Part shown: positions 53,234 through 61,486 of the stretch, one piece after another | How positions within the stretch are numbered: position 1 is the stretch's first letter | Layout of the letters: every line of letters starts with the position of its first letter | Origin: Bacteroidales bacterium UBA1715 | GTDB lineage: Bacteria; Bacteroidota; Bacteroidia; Bacteroidales; UBA1715 | DNA: 64,000 bases | Direction of reading: 5' to 3' | Assembly: GCA_002317135.1 (NCBI GenBank) | Contig: DCIX01000004.1 | Location: 48,187 to 112,186 of the forward strand | Notes under the pieces: generated by a model | The model's input: only the letters and a program-made list of their open reading frames with translations | Told to the model about the DNA's origin: nothing | Databases searched by the model: none | Position numbers and translations under genes: made by a program

Positions 53234-54727
53234 GTGCAAATAGAATTAGTCTTATTACTACTATCTATATTGTTCTTTGCCAGTATTATAGCTGACAAAG
53301 CAGGTTATCGTTTTGGCGTTCCGTCGTTGCTTTTGTTTTTGATTGTGGGAATGATATTTGGTAGCGATGGGTTGGGAATTGAATTTGATAATGTGTCAAT
53401 GGCACAAACGGTTGGAACTATTGCGTTATGTGTTATCTTGTTCTCTGGTGGAATGGATACTAACATAAACGAAATTCGTCCTGTACTATACAAAGGACTA
53501 GTTCTTTCTACATTTGGCGTTTTATTAACGACATTTTTTACCGGCTTTTTTATCTGGTGGTTATTGCAATATTTTGGTGTTGAAAATACAATGAGTCTGA
53601 CAACGGCTTTGTTGTTGGCTGCAACGATGTCGTCGACGGATTCTGCTTCGGTTTTTTCTATTTTGCGAGCAAAAGGTTTACGATTGAAGAATAGTTTGAA
53701 GCCTACTTTGGAGTTAGAAAGTGGAAGTAATGACCCTATGGCTTATGTGTTGACTATCACTTTGTTGGATATAATTCAACATGATGCAGAACCGAATTAT
53801 TTTTCCGCTTGTATGATGGTTATTTTGCAACTTGCCATTGGTGCTTTGATGGGATATGGTTTGGGAAAATTAATTGTTTTGTTGGTAAATAAAGTAGATA
53901 TAAAAAACGATTCTTTATATCCGATTTTGGTTCTATCAAGTTGTATATTTATATTTTCTTCCACTTATTTTTTGCAGGGAAATTGCTATTTGGCAGTGTA
54001 CATAGGTGGATTGGTTATTGGTAATAATAAGTTTGTTCACAAAAACTCTACGATAAAATTTTTTGATGGTCTTACCTGGTTGTTTCAATTAAGTATGTTC
54101 TTAATTTTAGGCTTACTTGTTGAACCACATAATTTAGTGCCTGTAATTCTTCCTGGATTGATTATTAGTGCTATAATGATTTTTATTAGCCGTCCGTTGA
54201 GCGTCTTTATTTGTTTGCTTCCGTTCCGAAATGTGAACTATAGAGATAAATTATTTGTGTCTTGGGTTGGTTTGCGTGGTGCAGTGCCGATAATTTTTGC
54301 TATTATGAGTTTGGAGGCCGAAATTCCACAAGCAGAATTGATTTTTAATATCGTGTTTTTTTGTACTTTGGTGTCCCTTATAGTGCAAGGAACATCGTTG
54401 CCAAAGGTTGCCAAATTGCTTCATTTAACGAATACACCAACAGGTTTACGTAAACCGAAGAATTTTGATATTGATTTACCAGAAGAGATAAAGTCTACGA
54501 CTACGGAAATTACGATTACAGCAAGTATGTTACAAAAAGGTAATCGTCTTATGAATATAGGATTGCCAGAAAAAACACTCGCAATTATGGTTCGGAGAGG
54601 AACTGGTTACTTTGTGCCAACAGGTAAGTCTATTTTGAAAGAAAATGATACATTGTTGGTTATTACCGATAATGCAGACTATTTGGCGGAATTGTATCCT
54701 ATTGTAGATGAGTCTTTAAAAGAATAA
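53234..54727 (+). CDS. Potassium/proton-type antiporter (NhaP2/CvrA-like) with TrkA-C domain
   Basis: 497 residues with about 12 membrane segments (residues 1-395) of the CPA1 cation/proton exchanger fold. The ion-site region is ATMSSTDSASVFSIL and the family motif LELESGSNDPMAYVL. A TrkA-C-like domain follows (about 415-495, with GNRLMNIGLPEKTLAIMVRR and GKSILKENDTLLVITD), a common nucleotide or ligand sensor. It starts with GTG (53234), 2 bases after the engB stop. The cation (K+ or Na+) is inferred from the architecture. Confidence 0.92.
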   Translation: MQIELVLLLLSILFFASIIADKAGYRFGVPSLLLFLIVGMIFGSDGLGIEFDNVSMAQTVGTIALCVILFSGGMDTNINEIRPVLYKGLVLSTFGVLLTTFFTGFFIWWLLQYFGVENTMSLTTALLLAATMSSTDSASVFSILRAKGLRLKNSLKPTLELESGSNDPMAYVLTITLLDIIQHDAEPNYFSACMMVILQLAIGALMGYGLGKLIVLLVNKVDIKNDSLYPILVLSSCIFIFSSTYFLQGNCYLAVYIGGLVIGNNKFVHKNSTIKFFDGLTWLFQLSMFLILGLLVEPHNLVPVILPGLIISAIMIFISRPLSVFICLLPFRNVNYRDKLFVSWVGLRGAVPIIFAIMSLEAEIPQAELIFNIVFFCTLVSLIVQGTSLPKVAKLLHLTNTPTGLRKPKNFDIDLPEEIKSTTTEITITASMLQKGNRLMNIGLPEKTLAIMVRRGTGYFVPTGKSILKENDTLLVITDNADYLAELYPIVDESLKE

Positions 54728-54757
54728 AGACGATACTTAGAAAGCATCGTCTTTATT
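54723..54757 (+). terminator. Bidirectional terminator
   Basis: A perfect 12-bp stem AATAAAGACGAT / ATCGTCTTTATT with an 11-base loop. It begins in the last codons of the antiporter gene and lies between it and the convergent nitroreductase gene. Confidence 0.82.
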
Positions 54758-54764
54758 ATTATTC

Positions 54765-55424
54765 CTAATGTTTTTTAGGTTTGCCAACAGGATTATTCAT
54801 AATTGGCAATTGTTGACTTGTAAAGCCTAATAATTTTCGAATGCCGTCAGTGTCGTGAGTCGCACGGGGAACAGTAACGAGTCCAACAGATTGGCAATAT
54901 AGATTTATGTTTTCGCTTACTATTCCCGCATCTACACAGCCCATCTGCATTGATTTTGTGTCGTTAGAACCAAATATGTCAAAGTCAATGACCATTAGAA
55001 GCGATACAGGTGCTTGTAAAACAAAATCTTGTTTGAAATTTGCATTGCCACCGTTGCTAGTAAGCAAATCTCGTTGGTCACCGCTAACTTTCTTTATAAG
55101 TTTGTTTTCTTTCGCCATATATTCAAAAACGCCGTCTTTTGTGAAGACGAATAATCGAATTTCTTGCTTGTTTCGTGCTGTTGGTGCTGTACGGTGGTTG
55201 TCGTCGCGACTGATTCCACAAGCAGCCCAACAAAGATTGCTTAATTCTTGTTGTGAAAGTGGAGTAGAAGCAAATTCTCGTGTAGAATGGCGAGTGTTCA
55301 ATGCTTCTATAACGCTTGTAGAATTAGCCTTCTTATTGGGTTGTGGAAGATTTATTGTTTGTTGTGCAAATGAATGTATACTCATTACGAGCATAGACAT
55401 TGTAAGTAAAGATTTTAGTCTCAT
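54765..55424 (-). CDS. Secreted nitroreductase-family protein (SagB/ThcOx-type)
   Basis: 219 residues from the ATG at 55424 (MRLKSLLTMSMLVMSIHSFAQ, an apparent signal peptide); a longer frame needs TTG. The FMN-binding nitroreductase fold shows NTRHSTREFASTPLSQQEL, LCWAACGISRDDN, and C-terminal MQMGCVDAGIVSENINLYCQ. Proteins of this class oxidise or reduce substrates with FMN; the substrate is unknown. Export of a flavoprotein is unusual. The gene follows the LeuA-like gene by 4 bases, but a functional link is not evident. Confidence 0.85.
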   Translation of the reverse strand: MRLKSLLTMSMLVMSIHSFAQQTINLPQPNKKANSTSVIEALNTRHSTREFASTPLSQQELSNLCWAACGISRDDNHRTAPTARNKQEIRLFVFTKDGVFEYMAKENKLIKKVSGDQRDLLTSNGGNANFKQDFVLQAPVSLLMVIDFDIFGSNDTKSMQMGCVDAGIVSENINLYCQSVGLVTVPRATHDTDGIRKLLGFTSQQLPIMNNPVGKPKKH

Positions 55425-55428
55425 TTTA

Positions 55429-56940
55429 TTATAATTCAATAATATTAAGCATTTTATGTGTAGCCTTTATCGCTGCAGATGTCTGGTCAAGATCAAGGCC
55501 TCGTGTTTTGAATGTTTTGCTACCGTCGTTCCACGTAATTACAGTTTCAACCAAAGCATCTGTTTTTCCGCCAGGAGGAATTGTAACGACATAGTCTTCG
55601 AGTTTTGGAATCACAACATTGCGTTGTGCGTAGATTTTATGCAATGCTTTCATTATTGCATCGTATTGACCATCGCCAGAAGATGTTTGTTCGTATCGAA
55701 TACCGTCTATTTTAAGGCTGATAGTTGCAACAGGTTTTAATCCCATTACATTGCAGACATAGTAGTTTTCTATTTCTACTTTTTCTTCAATTTTTTTGTT
55801 TTCCAAGAATTCACGGGCAATGTAGTACAAGTCTTCTGTGGTGATTGTTTCCTTTTTATCGCCAAGTTCAACTACATGTGCAGTAAGAAGTGCTTTTGTT
55901 TCTGCGTCAAGTTCTAAACCTAATTCTTGTAGGTTTTTCTCTATATTCGCTTTCCCAGATGTTTTTCCTAAAGCATATTTGCGTACTCTACCGAAACGTT
56001 CTGGCATAAGCTCGTTACAGTAAAGGTTGCCTTTTTTATCGCCATCGGCATGCACGCCGGCAGTTTGTGTGAATACATTTTCGCCAATGATTGGCATATT
56101 TGAAGCAACGCGTATTCCGGAAATTGTCTCAACAATTTTACTGATTTTGTTTAGATAAATTTCTTGTACAGTTGTTTCTAATTTTAAATGGTCAAGTATG
56201 CAAGGAACAATAGTCGAAAGTGCTGTGTTTCCCGCACGTTCTCCCAATCCGTTTACCGAAGTATGCACGCCATTGAAGCCTGCGGTTAATGCTGCAGTTG
56301 AGTTTGCAACCGCTAATCCGTAATCATTGTGACCATGGAAATCGAAGTGTAGGTCTGGATATCGTTCGCGAATTTCTTTGCAGTATTTATATGTTTCTTT
56401 TGGATATAAAATACCCAATGTGTCAGGTAGCATAAAGCGTTTGATTGGTGTTTTTGACAATTCATCAATCATAAAAAAGACGAAATCTTTGGAATGTCGC
56501 ATTCCGTTTGACCAATCTTCTAAATACACATTTACATGTATTCCGAGTGTTTCTGCGTATGCTATATTCTCTTTTATGTCGGCTATATGTTCTTCAGGAC
56601 TTTTACGAAGTTGTCCCTCTAATTGTCTCAATGAACCTTTACAAAGAAGATTTATGCATTTTCCTCCGGCTTCGTTAATCCAATCAATAGAAACATGTTT
56701 GTCTATAAATCCGAGAATTTCAATTTTGTCAAGAACCCCTGCCTCTTTTGCCCATCGCATGATTTTTGAGGCACATTCAAATTCTCCTTTAGAAACTCTT
56801 GCAGATGCAATTTCTACACGGTTTACCTTAACTTCGGTAAGTAAATTTTTAGTGATAGATAATTTTTCCTTGTCGGTAAATGCCACACCATTGGTTTGTT
56901 CACCGTCGCGTAATGTTGTATCTATTATTTCGACAAACAT
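55429..56940 (-). CDS. 2-isopropylmalate synthase-like enzyme (LeuA family)
   Basis: 503 residues. The DRE-TIM metallolyase barrel starts with IIDTTLRDGEQTNGV (residues 5-19, metal Asp8 region) and includes the metal His pair in FDFHGHNDYGLA and the closing NGLGERAGNTAL. A C-terminal LeuA_dimer regulatory domain (about 385-503, with TSSGDGQYDAIMKA) is present. Family members make 2-isopropylmalate, citramalate or related acids from acetyl-CoA and a 2-oxo acid. Without leuB, leuC or leuD nearby the product cannot be fixed, so no symbol is given. A promoter-like sequence is upstream. Confidence 0.9.
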   Translation of the reverse strand: MFVEIIDTTLRDGEQTNGVAFTDKEKLSITKNLLTEVKVNRVEIASARVSKGEFECASKIMRWAKEAGVLDKIEILGFIDKHVSIDWINEAGGKCINLLCKGSLRQLEGQLRKSPEEHIADIKENIAYAETLGIHVNVYLEDWSNGMRHSKDFVFFMIDELSKTPIKRFMLPDTLGILYPKETYKYCKEIRERYPDLHFDFHGHNDYGLAVANSTAALTAGFNGVHTSVNGLGERAGNTALSTIVPCILDHLKLETTVQEIYLNKISKIVETISGIRVASNMPIIGENVFTQTAGVHADGDKKGNLYCNELMPERFGRVRKYALGKTSGKANIEKNLQELGLELDAETKALLTAHVVELGDKKETITTEDLYYIAREFLENKKIEEKVEIENYYVCNVMGLKPVATISLKIDGIRYEQTSSGDGQYDAIMKALHKIYAQRNVVIPKLEDYVVTIPPGGKTDALVETVITWNDGSKTFKTRGLDLDQTSAAIKATHKMLNIIEL

Positions 56941-56959
56941 GATTTTCTAATTTTTGTTG

Positions 56960-56989
56960 CGAAAATACACTTTTTGCTTGAGAATCAAA
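56960..56989 (-). promoter_or_regulatory. Promoter of the LeuA-like gene
   Basis: On the minus strand TTTG (56989-56986), 18 bases, then TATTTTCG (56967-56960), one mismatch to TAnnTTTG. The ATG lies 19 bases downstream. Confidence 0.45.
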
Positions 56990-57018
56990 AAGTAAGAATT
57001 TGCAATTGTTGCAAAATC

Positions 57019-58272
57019 TTAAAAATCAATTTCTGTTGTTTGAAGAGAATCGGCAGACATAGTGCCGTTTTGGTAGAAATTGTACAAATTAACAAAGAAT
57101 GGTACTGCTTTTTGTGCCAATGCGTTAGGTGAGTTAAGTAACATTGCCATACCGATTTGTTTGCTTGGCCAAACCATTATTTCTGCTCTATAGCCTTGCA
57201 CATATCCTCCGTGGTATAATATTTTTTCTCCATTATATGTGAAAACGCGCCATCCTAAACCATAATCTTTTGATTCTAAACTTGGTCCCCAATATTTAGC
57301 CTTAGTTGGTTGTACGTTTATGTATGGTGTACCGATATTTTCAATCACCGTATGTGAAACCACATCTGGTGCGTATCCTTGGATTGCTGTGAGCCATTTG
57401 CTTAAGTCTGTTATGCTGGCGTTAACACCAGCAGCTGGTGCTGTTTGGTAATATCGTGTGTTTAGTTTGCATACAGAATAGGTCAATGTTTTTGCCGAAA
57501 TCATTTTATGTGGGTAGGCATAGTTGTTTGAGGCAATAAATCCAGAGAATCCGATTGACGCGTCTTCCATTCCTAACGGATTAAAGATGAATTCTGACAT
57601 CAAATTCGCGTATGTCATTTTTGTTCGTAATTGTAGCACTGTGTCTAGTAAACTGAAAATAACATTTTGATACGCATATCGTTCTCCTGGTTTTGCATCG
57701 ATTTTTGCAACAGAGAGTTTCTGGTAGATATGATTGTATGATAATCCGCTTTCTACGTATGGGTCGAAAGAATAACCAAGAAGACCAGATGTGTGGCTTA
57801 ATGTGTGACGAAGGGTTACATGTTCTTGATTATATGTTTTAGAAAGTTTTAGTGATGGAAGGTAATTTATTATTGGAGTATCAAGGTCTATAATTTCTCT
57901 TTCTGCCATTTTTGCTCCTAAAACTCCAGCAAATCCTTTTGAAACAGATGCCAAACGGAAACGAGTATGTACATCAACAGAGTCTTTGGTACCTACTTTT
58001 TTTACTCCGTATGGTTTACAAAATACAGTCTGACCTTTATATACAATTGTCAATGCACCGCCAACAGAATGAAGGGAGTCAAATTGTGATTGAAAAAAAT
58101 CGGCGTATGTATTTACAAATTCAATGACTTCTTCGCTGTGGTCAACAGAGTCTATGACTTGTGGAATTGGTTTGAAATCAGTGATATAGGCACCTCTTTG
58201 CGTCTGTAGTGTATAGCCGATATAACCGACTAATAAGATGATGCTTAATGTAACTATGTGCCTAAATTTCAT
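57019..58272 (-). CDS. Serine hydrolase, beta-lactamase class C fold
   Basis: 417 residues from the ATG at 58272 (MKFRHIVTLSIILLVGYIGY, a signal anchor); the longer frame needs TTG. The catalytic SxxK is SVSKGFAG (Ser about residue 108), the YxN motif is YAYQN and the third motif HGGYVQGYR. The protein therefore belongs to the class C beta-lactamase/DD-peptidase/esterase group. It most likely acts in the periplasm on peptidoglycan peptides or small esters; resistance is not implied. No terminator hairpin is seen behind it. Confidence 0.88.
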   Translation of the reverse strand: MKFRHIVTLSIILLVGYIGYTLQTQRGAYITDFKPIPQVIDSVDHSEEVIEFVNTYADFFQSQFDSLHSVGGALTIVYKGQTVFCKPYGVKKVGTKDSVDVHTRFRLASVSKGFAGVLGAKMAEREIIDLDTPIINYLPSLKLSKTYNQEHVTLRHTLSHTSGLLGYSFDPYVESGLSYNHIYQKLSVAKIDAKPGERYAYQNVIFSLLDTVLQLRTKMTYANLMSEFIFNPLGMEDASIGFSGFIASNNYAYPHKMISAKTLTYSVCKLNTRYYQTAPAAGVNASITDLSKWLTAIQGYAPDVVSHTVIENIGTPYINVQPTKAKYWGPSLESKDYGLGWRVFTYNGEKILYHGGYVQGYRAEIMVWPSKQIGMAMLLNSPNALAQKAVPFFVNLYNFYQNGTMSADSLQTTEIDF

Positions 58273-58290
58273 TGCTTTGTATTTCGTTTG

Positions 58291-58320
58291 CAAAGGTCTA
58301 AAAAAAAAATAACACTCAAA
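58291..58320 (-). promoter_or_regulatory. Candidate promoter of the serine hydrolase gene
   Basis: On the minus strand TTTG (58320-58317), 18 bases, then GACCTTTG (58298-58291), one mismatch to TAnnTTTG. The ATG at 58272 follows after 18 bases. Confidence 0.4.
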
Positions 58321-58370
58321 TAGAAGATGGTGTATTGTCGTTGTTGTTTTTCAACTAGATATAAACAACA

Positions 58371-58405
58371 AAAAAAGCATCAATATTGTGTATTGATGCT
58401 TTTTT
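58371..58405 (-). terminator. Intrinsic terminator of the barrel-lipoprotein operon
   Basis: A perfect 15-bp stem AAAAAAGCATCAATA / TATTGATGCTTTTTT with a 5-base loop. On the minus strand it is followed by a T-run, 20 bases past the lipoprotein stop. Confidence 0.85.
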
Positions 58406-58425
58406 GTTTTATAAAAATAAGAATG

Positions 58426-58959
58426 TTATTTTTCGTAAGATGGTAATTGGTAAATAGTGTATTTAATTGCGTATTTACCATTAACTTCTGATTTTTCTGA
58501 AACAATAATAGGTTCTTCTATTGTTGCAGATTTTGTTCGTGCATTGTCTTCTTCTGTTCGTTTTACGATTTCGTGAGTGAAATCAATTTCTCCGTCAGGG
58601 AAGAGCATAATGTCGAAAAATACATCTTTATCTGCATCTTTACCGTCTCTGCCGTGTGTACGACCATATTCACCTTCGATTTCGAATATTTCAATATCTA
58701 CAGCGTATGGCTTTACCACAGTGCTGTGTGAATGTTCATATTCGTATTCAAAGTCAATTGTGTATACACCTGGTTTTGTTAAGTAATATGTGTCCCATTT
58801 GAAATTTGCAGGTACAGCACCATTGGTGTAAACATACGAAGGTTCTTCGTTTGACCAATTTAATTTTAGATATGCATCACCAGGTAGGCCATCTTCACCC
58901 ATATCACAAGAAGAGAAGAAAGCAATTGATGCACAGAATAAAGCAAGTAATTTTTTCAT
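58426..58959 (-). CDS. Lipoprotein of unknown function
   Basis: 177 residues with a lipoprotein signal MKKLLALFCASIAFFSSC (lipid Cys at 18). The mature part is beta-rich and acidic, with many Tyr and Glu (for example FEYEYEHSHSTVV), and has no family I recognise. It lies 24 bases downstream of a beta-barrel gene and ends in a strong terminator, so the two form an operon and may act together at the outer membrane. Confidence 0.75.
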   Translation of the reverse strand: MKKLLALFCASIAFFSSCDMGEDGLPGDAYLKLNWSNEEPSYVYTNGAVPANFKWDTYYLTKPGVYTIDFEYEYEHSHSTVVKPYAVDIEIFEIEGEYGRTHGRDGKDADKDVFFDIMLFPDGEIDFTHEIVKRTEEDNARTKSATIEEPIIVSEKSEVNGKYAIKYTIYQLPSYEK

Positions 58960-58983
58960 AATAATAGTTTTTTAGATATAAAA

Positions 58984-59784
58984 CTATTCAAAAGTCATAC
59001 CAATTTTTACTTTTAGCTCTTGGTTTTTCACAGTTTGGTCATCCCAATCTTCGTAACCATAGTGTAGATTACCGAATAACCATTCACATCCTACAGAGAA
59101 TTTGTAGAAACGAAGGTTGAATCCGAATGAATAGTTTATACCCCAACCAATACCAGTTTGTTCTTCCGTAGTTGTAGGTAAAACATCGTTACCAACAAGT
59201 TGGTAGCCGCCCCATTCATCACCAGTATTTCTGCGTTCAAATGCAGGTGCGTTTGCTGTGACTGCTGTTTGGTAAGCAGGAATTTTGAAATAGTTCACCG
59301 CAAATGTAGGACAAGCTTTACCTGTTAAGTCTATATAAAATCCTTTCATTGGGCTGATAGTTGCGATAGCACCAACATTTAGAGAATAATACACTGTTAG
59401 GTCATCAAATGTTTCTGCTTCGTCTAAAACTATACCACCAGCTTTTTGTTGATGTGCTTTAAATCTATAGTAGTTAGCACCTAAATCGATGAAATCAACA
59501 CAAAGACCAGCTTTAAAACCATCAATTAACCATGAAATAGGGTGGATGTAGAAGTTTGCTCCTACATTTAATGCACCTGAATAATGTTTTAGGTCTGAAC
59601 CAAATCGTTCTGAATAGTATTTGTTTAGGTTGTTTGGAGTTTCTTGACCATCAATTGTTCCGTAATCCATAATTGGACGAATCCAAGTCAAGTTAAAATA
59701 CGAATTGTTTTTTATTGTGCCTTGACCGAAAGCAATTGATCCGGCAAATAAAAGAGTTGAAAGTACAAGTAAAATTTTCTTCAT
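58984..59784 (-). CDS. Probable outer-membrane beta-barrel protein
   Basis: 266 residues with signal peptide MKKILLVLSTLLFAGSIAFG. Strand-like segments with alternating hydrophobics and aromatics (for example LNVGANFYIHPISW and YYSLNVGAIATISP) run to the C-terminal LKVKIGMTFE. The aromatic next to last position fits an outer-membrane barrel. No named family recognised. It has its own -7 box overlapping the end of gmk and is followed by the lipoprotein gene. Confidence 0.72.
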   Translation of the reverse strand: MKKILLVLSTLLFAGSIAFGQGTIKNNSYFNLTWIRPIMDYGTIDGQETPNNLNKYYSERFGSDLKHYSGALNVGANFYIHPISWLIDGFKAGLCVDFIDLGANYYRFKAHQQKAGGIVLDEAETFDDLTVYYSLNVGAIATISPMKGFYIDLTGKACPTFAVNYFKIPAYQTAVTANAPAFERRNTGDEWGGYQLVGNDVLPTTTEEQTGIGWGINYSFGFNLRFYKFSVGCEWLFGNLHYGYEDWDDQTVKNQELKVKIGMTFE

Positions 59785-59804
59785 AATTTTCTTTTTTTGT
59801 TTGA

Positions 59805-59812
59805 CAAATGTA
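59805..59812 (-). promoter_or_regulatory. -7 box of the barrel-lipoprotein operon
   Basis: The minus strand reads TACATTTG, a perfect TAnnTTTG, 20 bases before the ATG at 59784. The -33 position would fall inside the gmk coding sequence and reads TTTT. Confidence 0.5.
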
Positions 59813-59824
59813 TAAAACTTTGCG

Positions 59825-60391
59825 TTATTTTAAAAATTTGAGTAGTAATTGTTCTGCGTCGTTACAAGCCGTTTCAAGTTTGTCGTTTATTACGATTGCA
59901 TCGTATTTTGATGCAAATTGCATTTCGTATGTCGCCTTATCTATTCTTTTTTGAATTTCTTCGGCAGAATCGGTTTTTCTTCCTTCTAATCTTTGTCGAA
60001 GAACTTCTACAGAAGGTGCTTGAATAAATAATGACAATGCTTTGTCGCCAAACAATGACTTTAAACGCATTCCACCAGCAACATCTACATCGAAAACGAT
60101 AACCTTATTTTTTGCCCAAATTCGTTCGCATTCCGATTTTAGTGTCCCGTAAAATCTGTTTTCATAAACTTCTTCGTATTCAACAAATTCTCCATTTGCA
60201 ATTTTCTTTTTGAATTCATCAACACTATAGAAATAATATTCTTTTCCGTGTTGCTCAGTCCCTCTTGGCGCTCTTGTTGTTGCAGAGATTGAGAATTCCA
60301 AAGGGAGACCTTTGTTTAGCAAATATTGGATTATTGTTGACTTTCCAGAACCTGATGGAGCAGAAAGAATAAGCATTTTATTTTCACTCAT
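59825..60391 (-). CDS. gmk: Guanylate kinase
   Basis: Phosphorylates GMP to GDP with ATP. The P-loop SAPSGSGKSTII is at residues 10-21 and the GMP-binding TTRAPRGTEQHGKEYYF near 40-56, followed by EEVYENRFYGT. Length 188 is typical. The gene lies 9 bases downstream of yicC, a common pairing in bacteria. Confidence 0.97.
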   Translation of the reverse strand: MSENKMLILSAPSGSGKSTIIQYLLNKGLPLEFSISATTRAPRGTEQHGKEYYFYSVDEFKKKIANGEFVEYEEVYENRFYGTLKSECERIWAKNKVIVFDVDVAGGMRLKSLFGDKALSLFIQAPSVEVLRQRLEGRKTDSAEEIQKRIDKATYEMQFASKYDAIVINDKLETACNDAEQLLLKFLK

Positions 60392-60400
60392 AGTCCAATT

Positions 60401-61276
60401 TTATAGTACGTTTAATACTTGCTCTTTTATTTTTTCAAGGTTGTCTTTCATTTGTACAACAATGCGTTGCATGTCGGCATCGTTTGATTTTGAGCCTGTT
60501 GTGTTGATTTCGCGTCCCATTTCTTGGGCGATGAAATTCAATTTCTTACCAGCATATTCTTCGTTTTCCATTGTGTCCAAGAAATATTTGCAGTGTTGGG
60601 TTAGACGAACTTTTTCTTCGTTAATATCTAGTTTTTCCACATAGAAAATCATTTCTTGTTCCAAACGATTTTTGTCTATTTTATCTGATTCAATAAATTC
60701 ATTCAATGCGTTTTCTATTTTTTCGCGAATCTTTTCTACGCGTGTTTTCTCAAACGGTTCAATACTTGCAAGTAATTCTTTAATGGTAGCAATATTTCCA
60801 CGTAAGTCTTTATCTAATGCGATGCCTTCATGTTTTCTGTAAGCAACAATATTTTCGGTTGCTTTTTTAACCGCGTCCATTACTTGTGTCCATTCGTCTT
60901 CGCTTGCAAAAGGAGTGTTTTCGGTGCTCCAAATGTCTGGTAAGCGTAAGACGGCATCCATTGTTGAGAAATTTTCTGCACCTAATTCTTTGGCAAGTGA
61001 GTCGATTTCTTCAAAATATGCTTTGGCTAATTTCTTTTGAATTTTTCGTTCTCCGGCACCTTCTTTATTTTCAATAGAAATTGTAATATCGACTTTACCA
61101 CGTACAAGAAATGACGAAACATAGTTTCTAATTTCTAGGTCTTTGTCTCTATAGATAGAAGGTATTTTTGAGTTTAAGTCTAATTGTTTGCTATTGAGAG
61201 ATTTGACTTCTACAATAACATTTTTCTGAGGAAGTTCAGCAATGGCTCTGCCATAGCCTGTCATTGATTGAATCAT
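60401..61276 (-). CDS. YicC family endoribonuclease-like protein
   Basis: 291 residues of the YicC/DUF1732 family. Its N-terminus MIQSMTGYGRA is the family hallmark, followed by EVKSLNSKQLDLNSKIP, and the C-terminal EMGREINTTGSKSNDADMQ and VVQMKDNLEKIKEQVLNV. E. coli YicC has been reported to act as an RNase, including on small RNA. It pairs with gmk (9-base gap). A candidate small RNA lies between this gene and recG, on the opposite strand. Confidence 0.95.
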   Translation of the reverse strand: MIQSMTGYGRAIAELPQKNVIVEVKSLNSKQLDLNSKIPSIYRDKDLEIRNYVSSFLVRGKVDITISIENKEGAGERKIQKKLAKAYFEEIDSLAKELGAENFSTMDAVLRLPDIWSTENTPFASEDEWTQVMDAVKKATENIVAYRKHEGIALDKDLRGNIATIKELLASIEPFEKTRVEKIREKIENALNEFIESDKIDKNRLEQEMIFYVEKLDINEEKVRLTQHCKYFLDTMENEEYAGKKLNFIAQEMGREINTTGSKSNDADMQRIVVQMKDNLEKIKEQVLNVL

Positions 61277-61408
61277 TACATCTAATTTTTTGCAATTATA
61301 AGAATTTTATTGGATGTATCCTTGAAAAAAAGGAGGCTCTTTTTGTAAATTATATAGAAAAAATAGACTAAATAAGGCGTAAAAGTGTGTTTGTAACTAA
61401 AATTTGTA

Positions 61409-61416
61409 TATATTTG
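61409..61416 (+). promoter_or_regulatory. -7 box of a plus-strand transcript
   Basis: TATATTTG, a perfect TAnnTTTG on the plus strand. At the ideal -33 distance (61386-61389) the sequence is TGTG; TTTG occurs at 61390-61393 with a shorter 15-base spacer. No plus-strand protein gene follows. Confidence 0.5.
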
Positions 61417-61422
61417 CGTCGA

Positions 61423-61486
61423 AGAATTAACTTACTTTACACACCTCTCGGAGGGACGACACCCCAAGTCGTTCCTCCATTTTTTT
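61423..61486 (+). ncRNA. Candidate small non-coding RNA, about 65 nt
   Basis: Start estimated about 7 bases after the -7 box. The sequence has no ATG start codon. Its 3' part (61450-61486) is a strong intrinsic terminator: GGAGGGACGAC pairs with GTCGTTCCTCC (11 bp, one G-U), loop of 7, then seven T. The GGAGG can alternatively pair with CCTC at 61444-61447. There is no plus-strand gene anywhere from 54728 to 64000, so the terminator can only serve its own transcript. The ends are inferred; no named RNA family is recognised. Confidence 0.55.
61450..61486 (+). terminator. Plus-strand intrinsic terminator of the candidate small RNA
   Basis: An 11-bp stem with one G-U pair, 7-base loop and seven T. 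Its T-run overlaps the recG stop codon (61485-61487) on the other strand. Read on the minus strand it lacks a T-run, so it is not the recG terminator. Confidence 0.8.

Noticed and set aside
56998..57014. TTTGCAA/TTGCAAA repeat behind the serine hydrolase as its terminator
   Set aside because: The stem is short and AT-rich with a 3-base loop and no adequate T-run.
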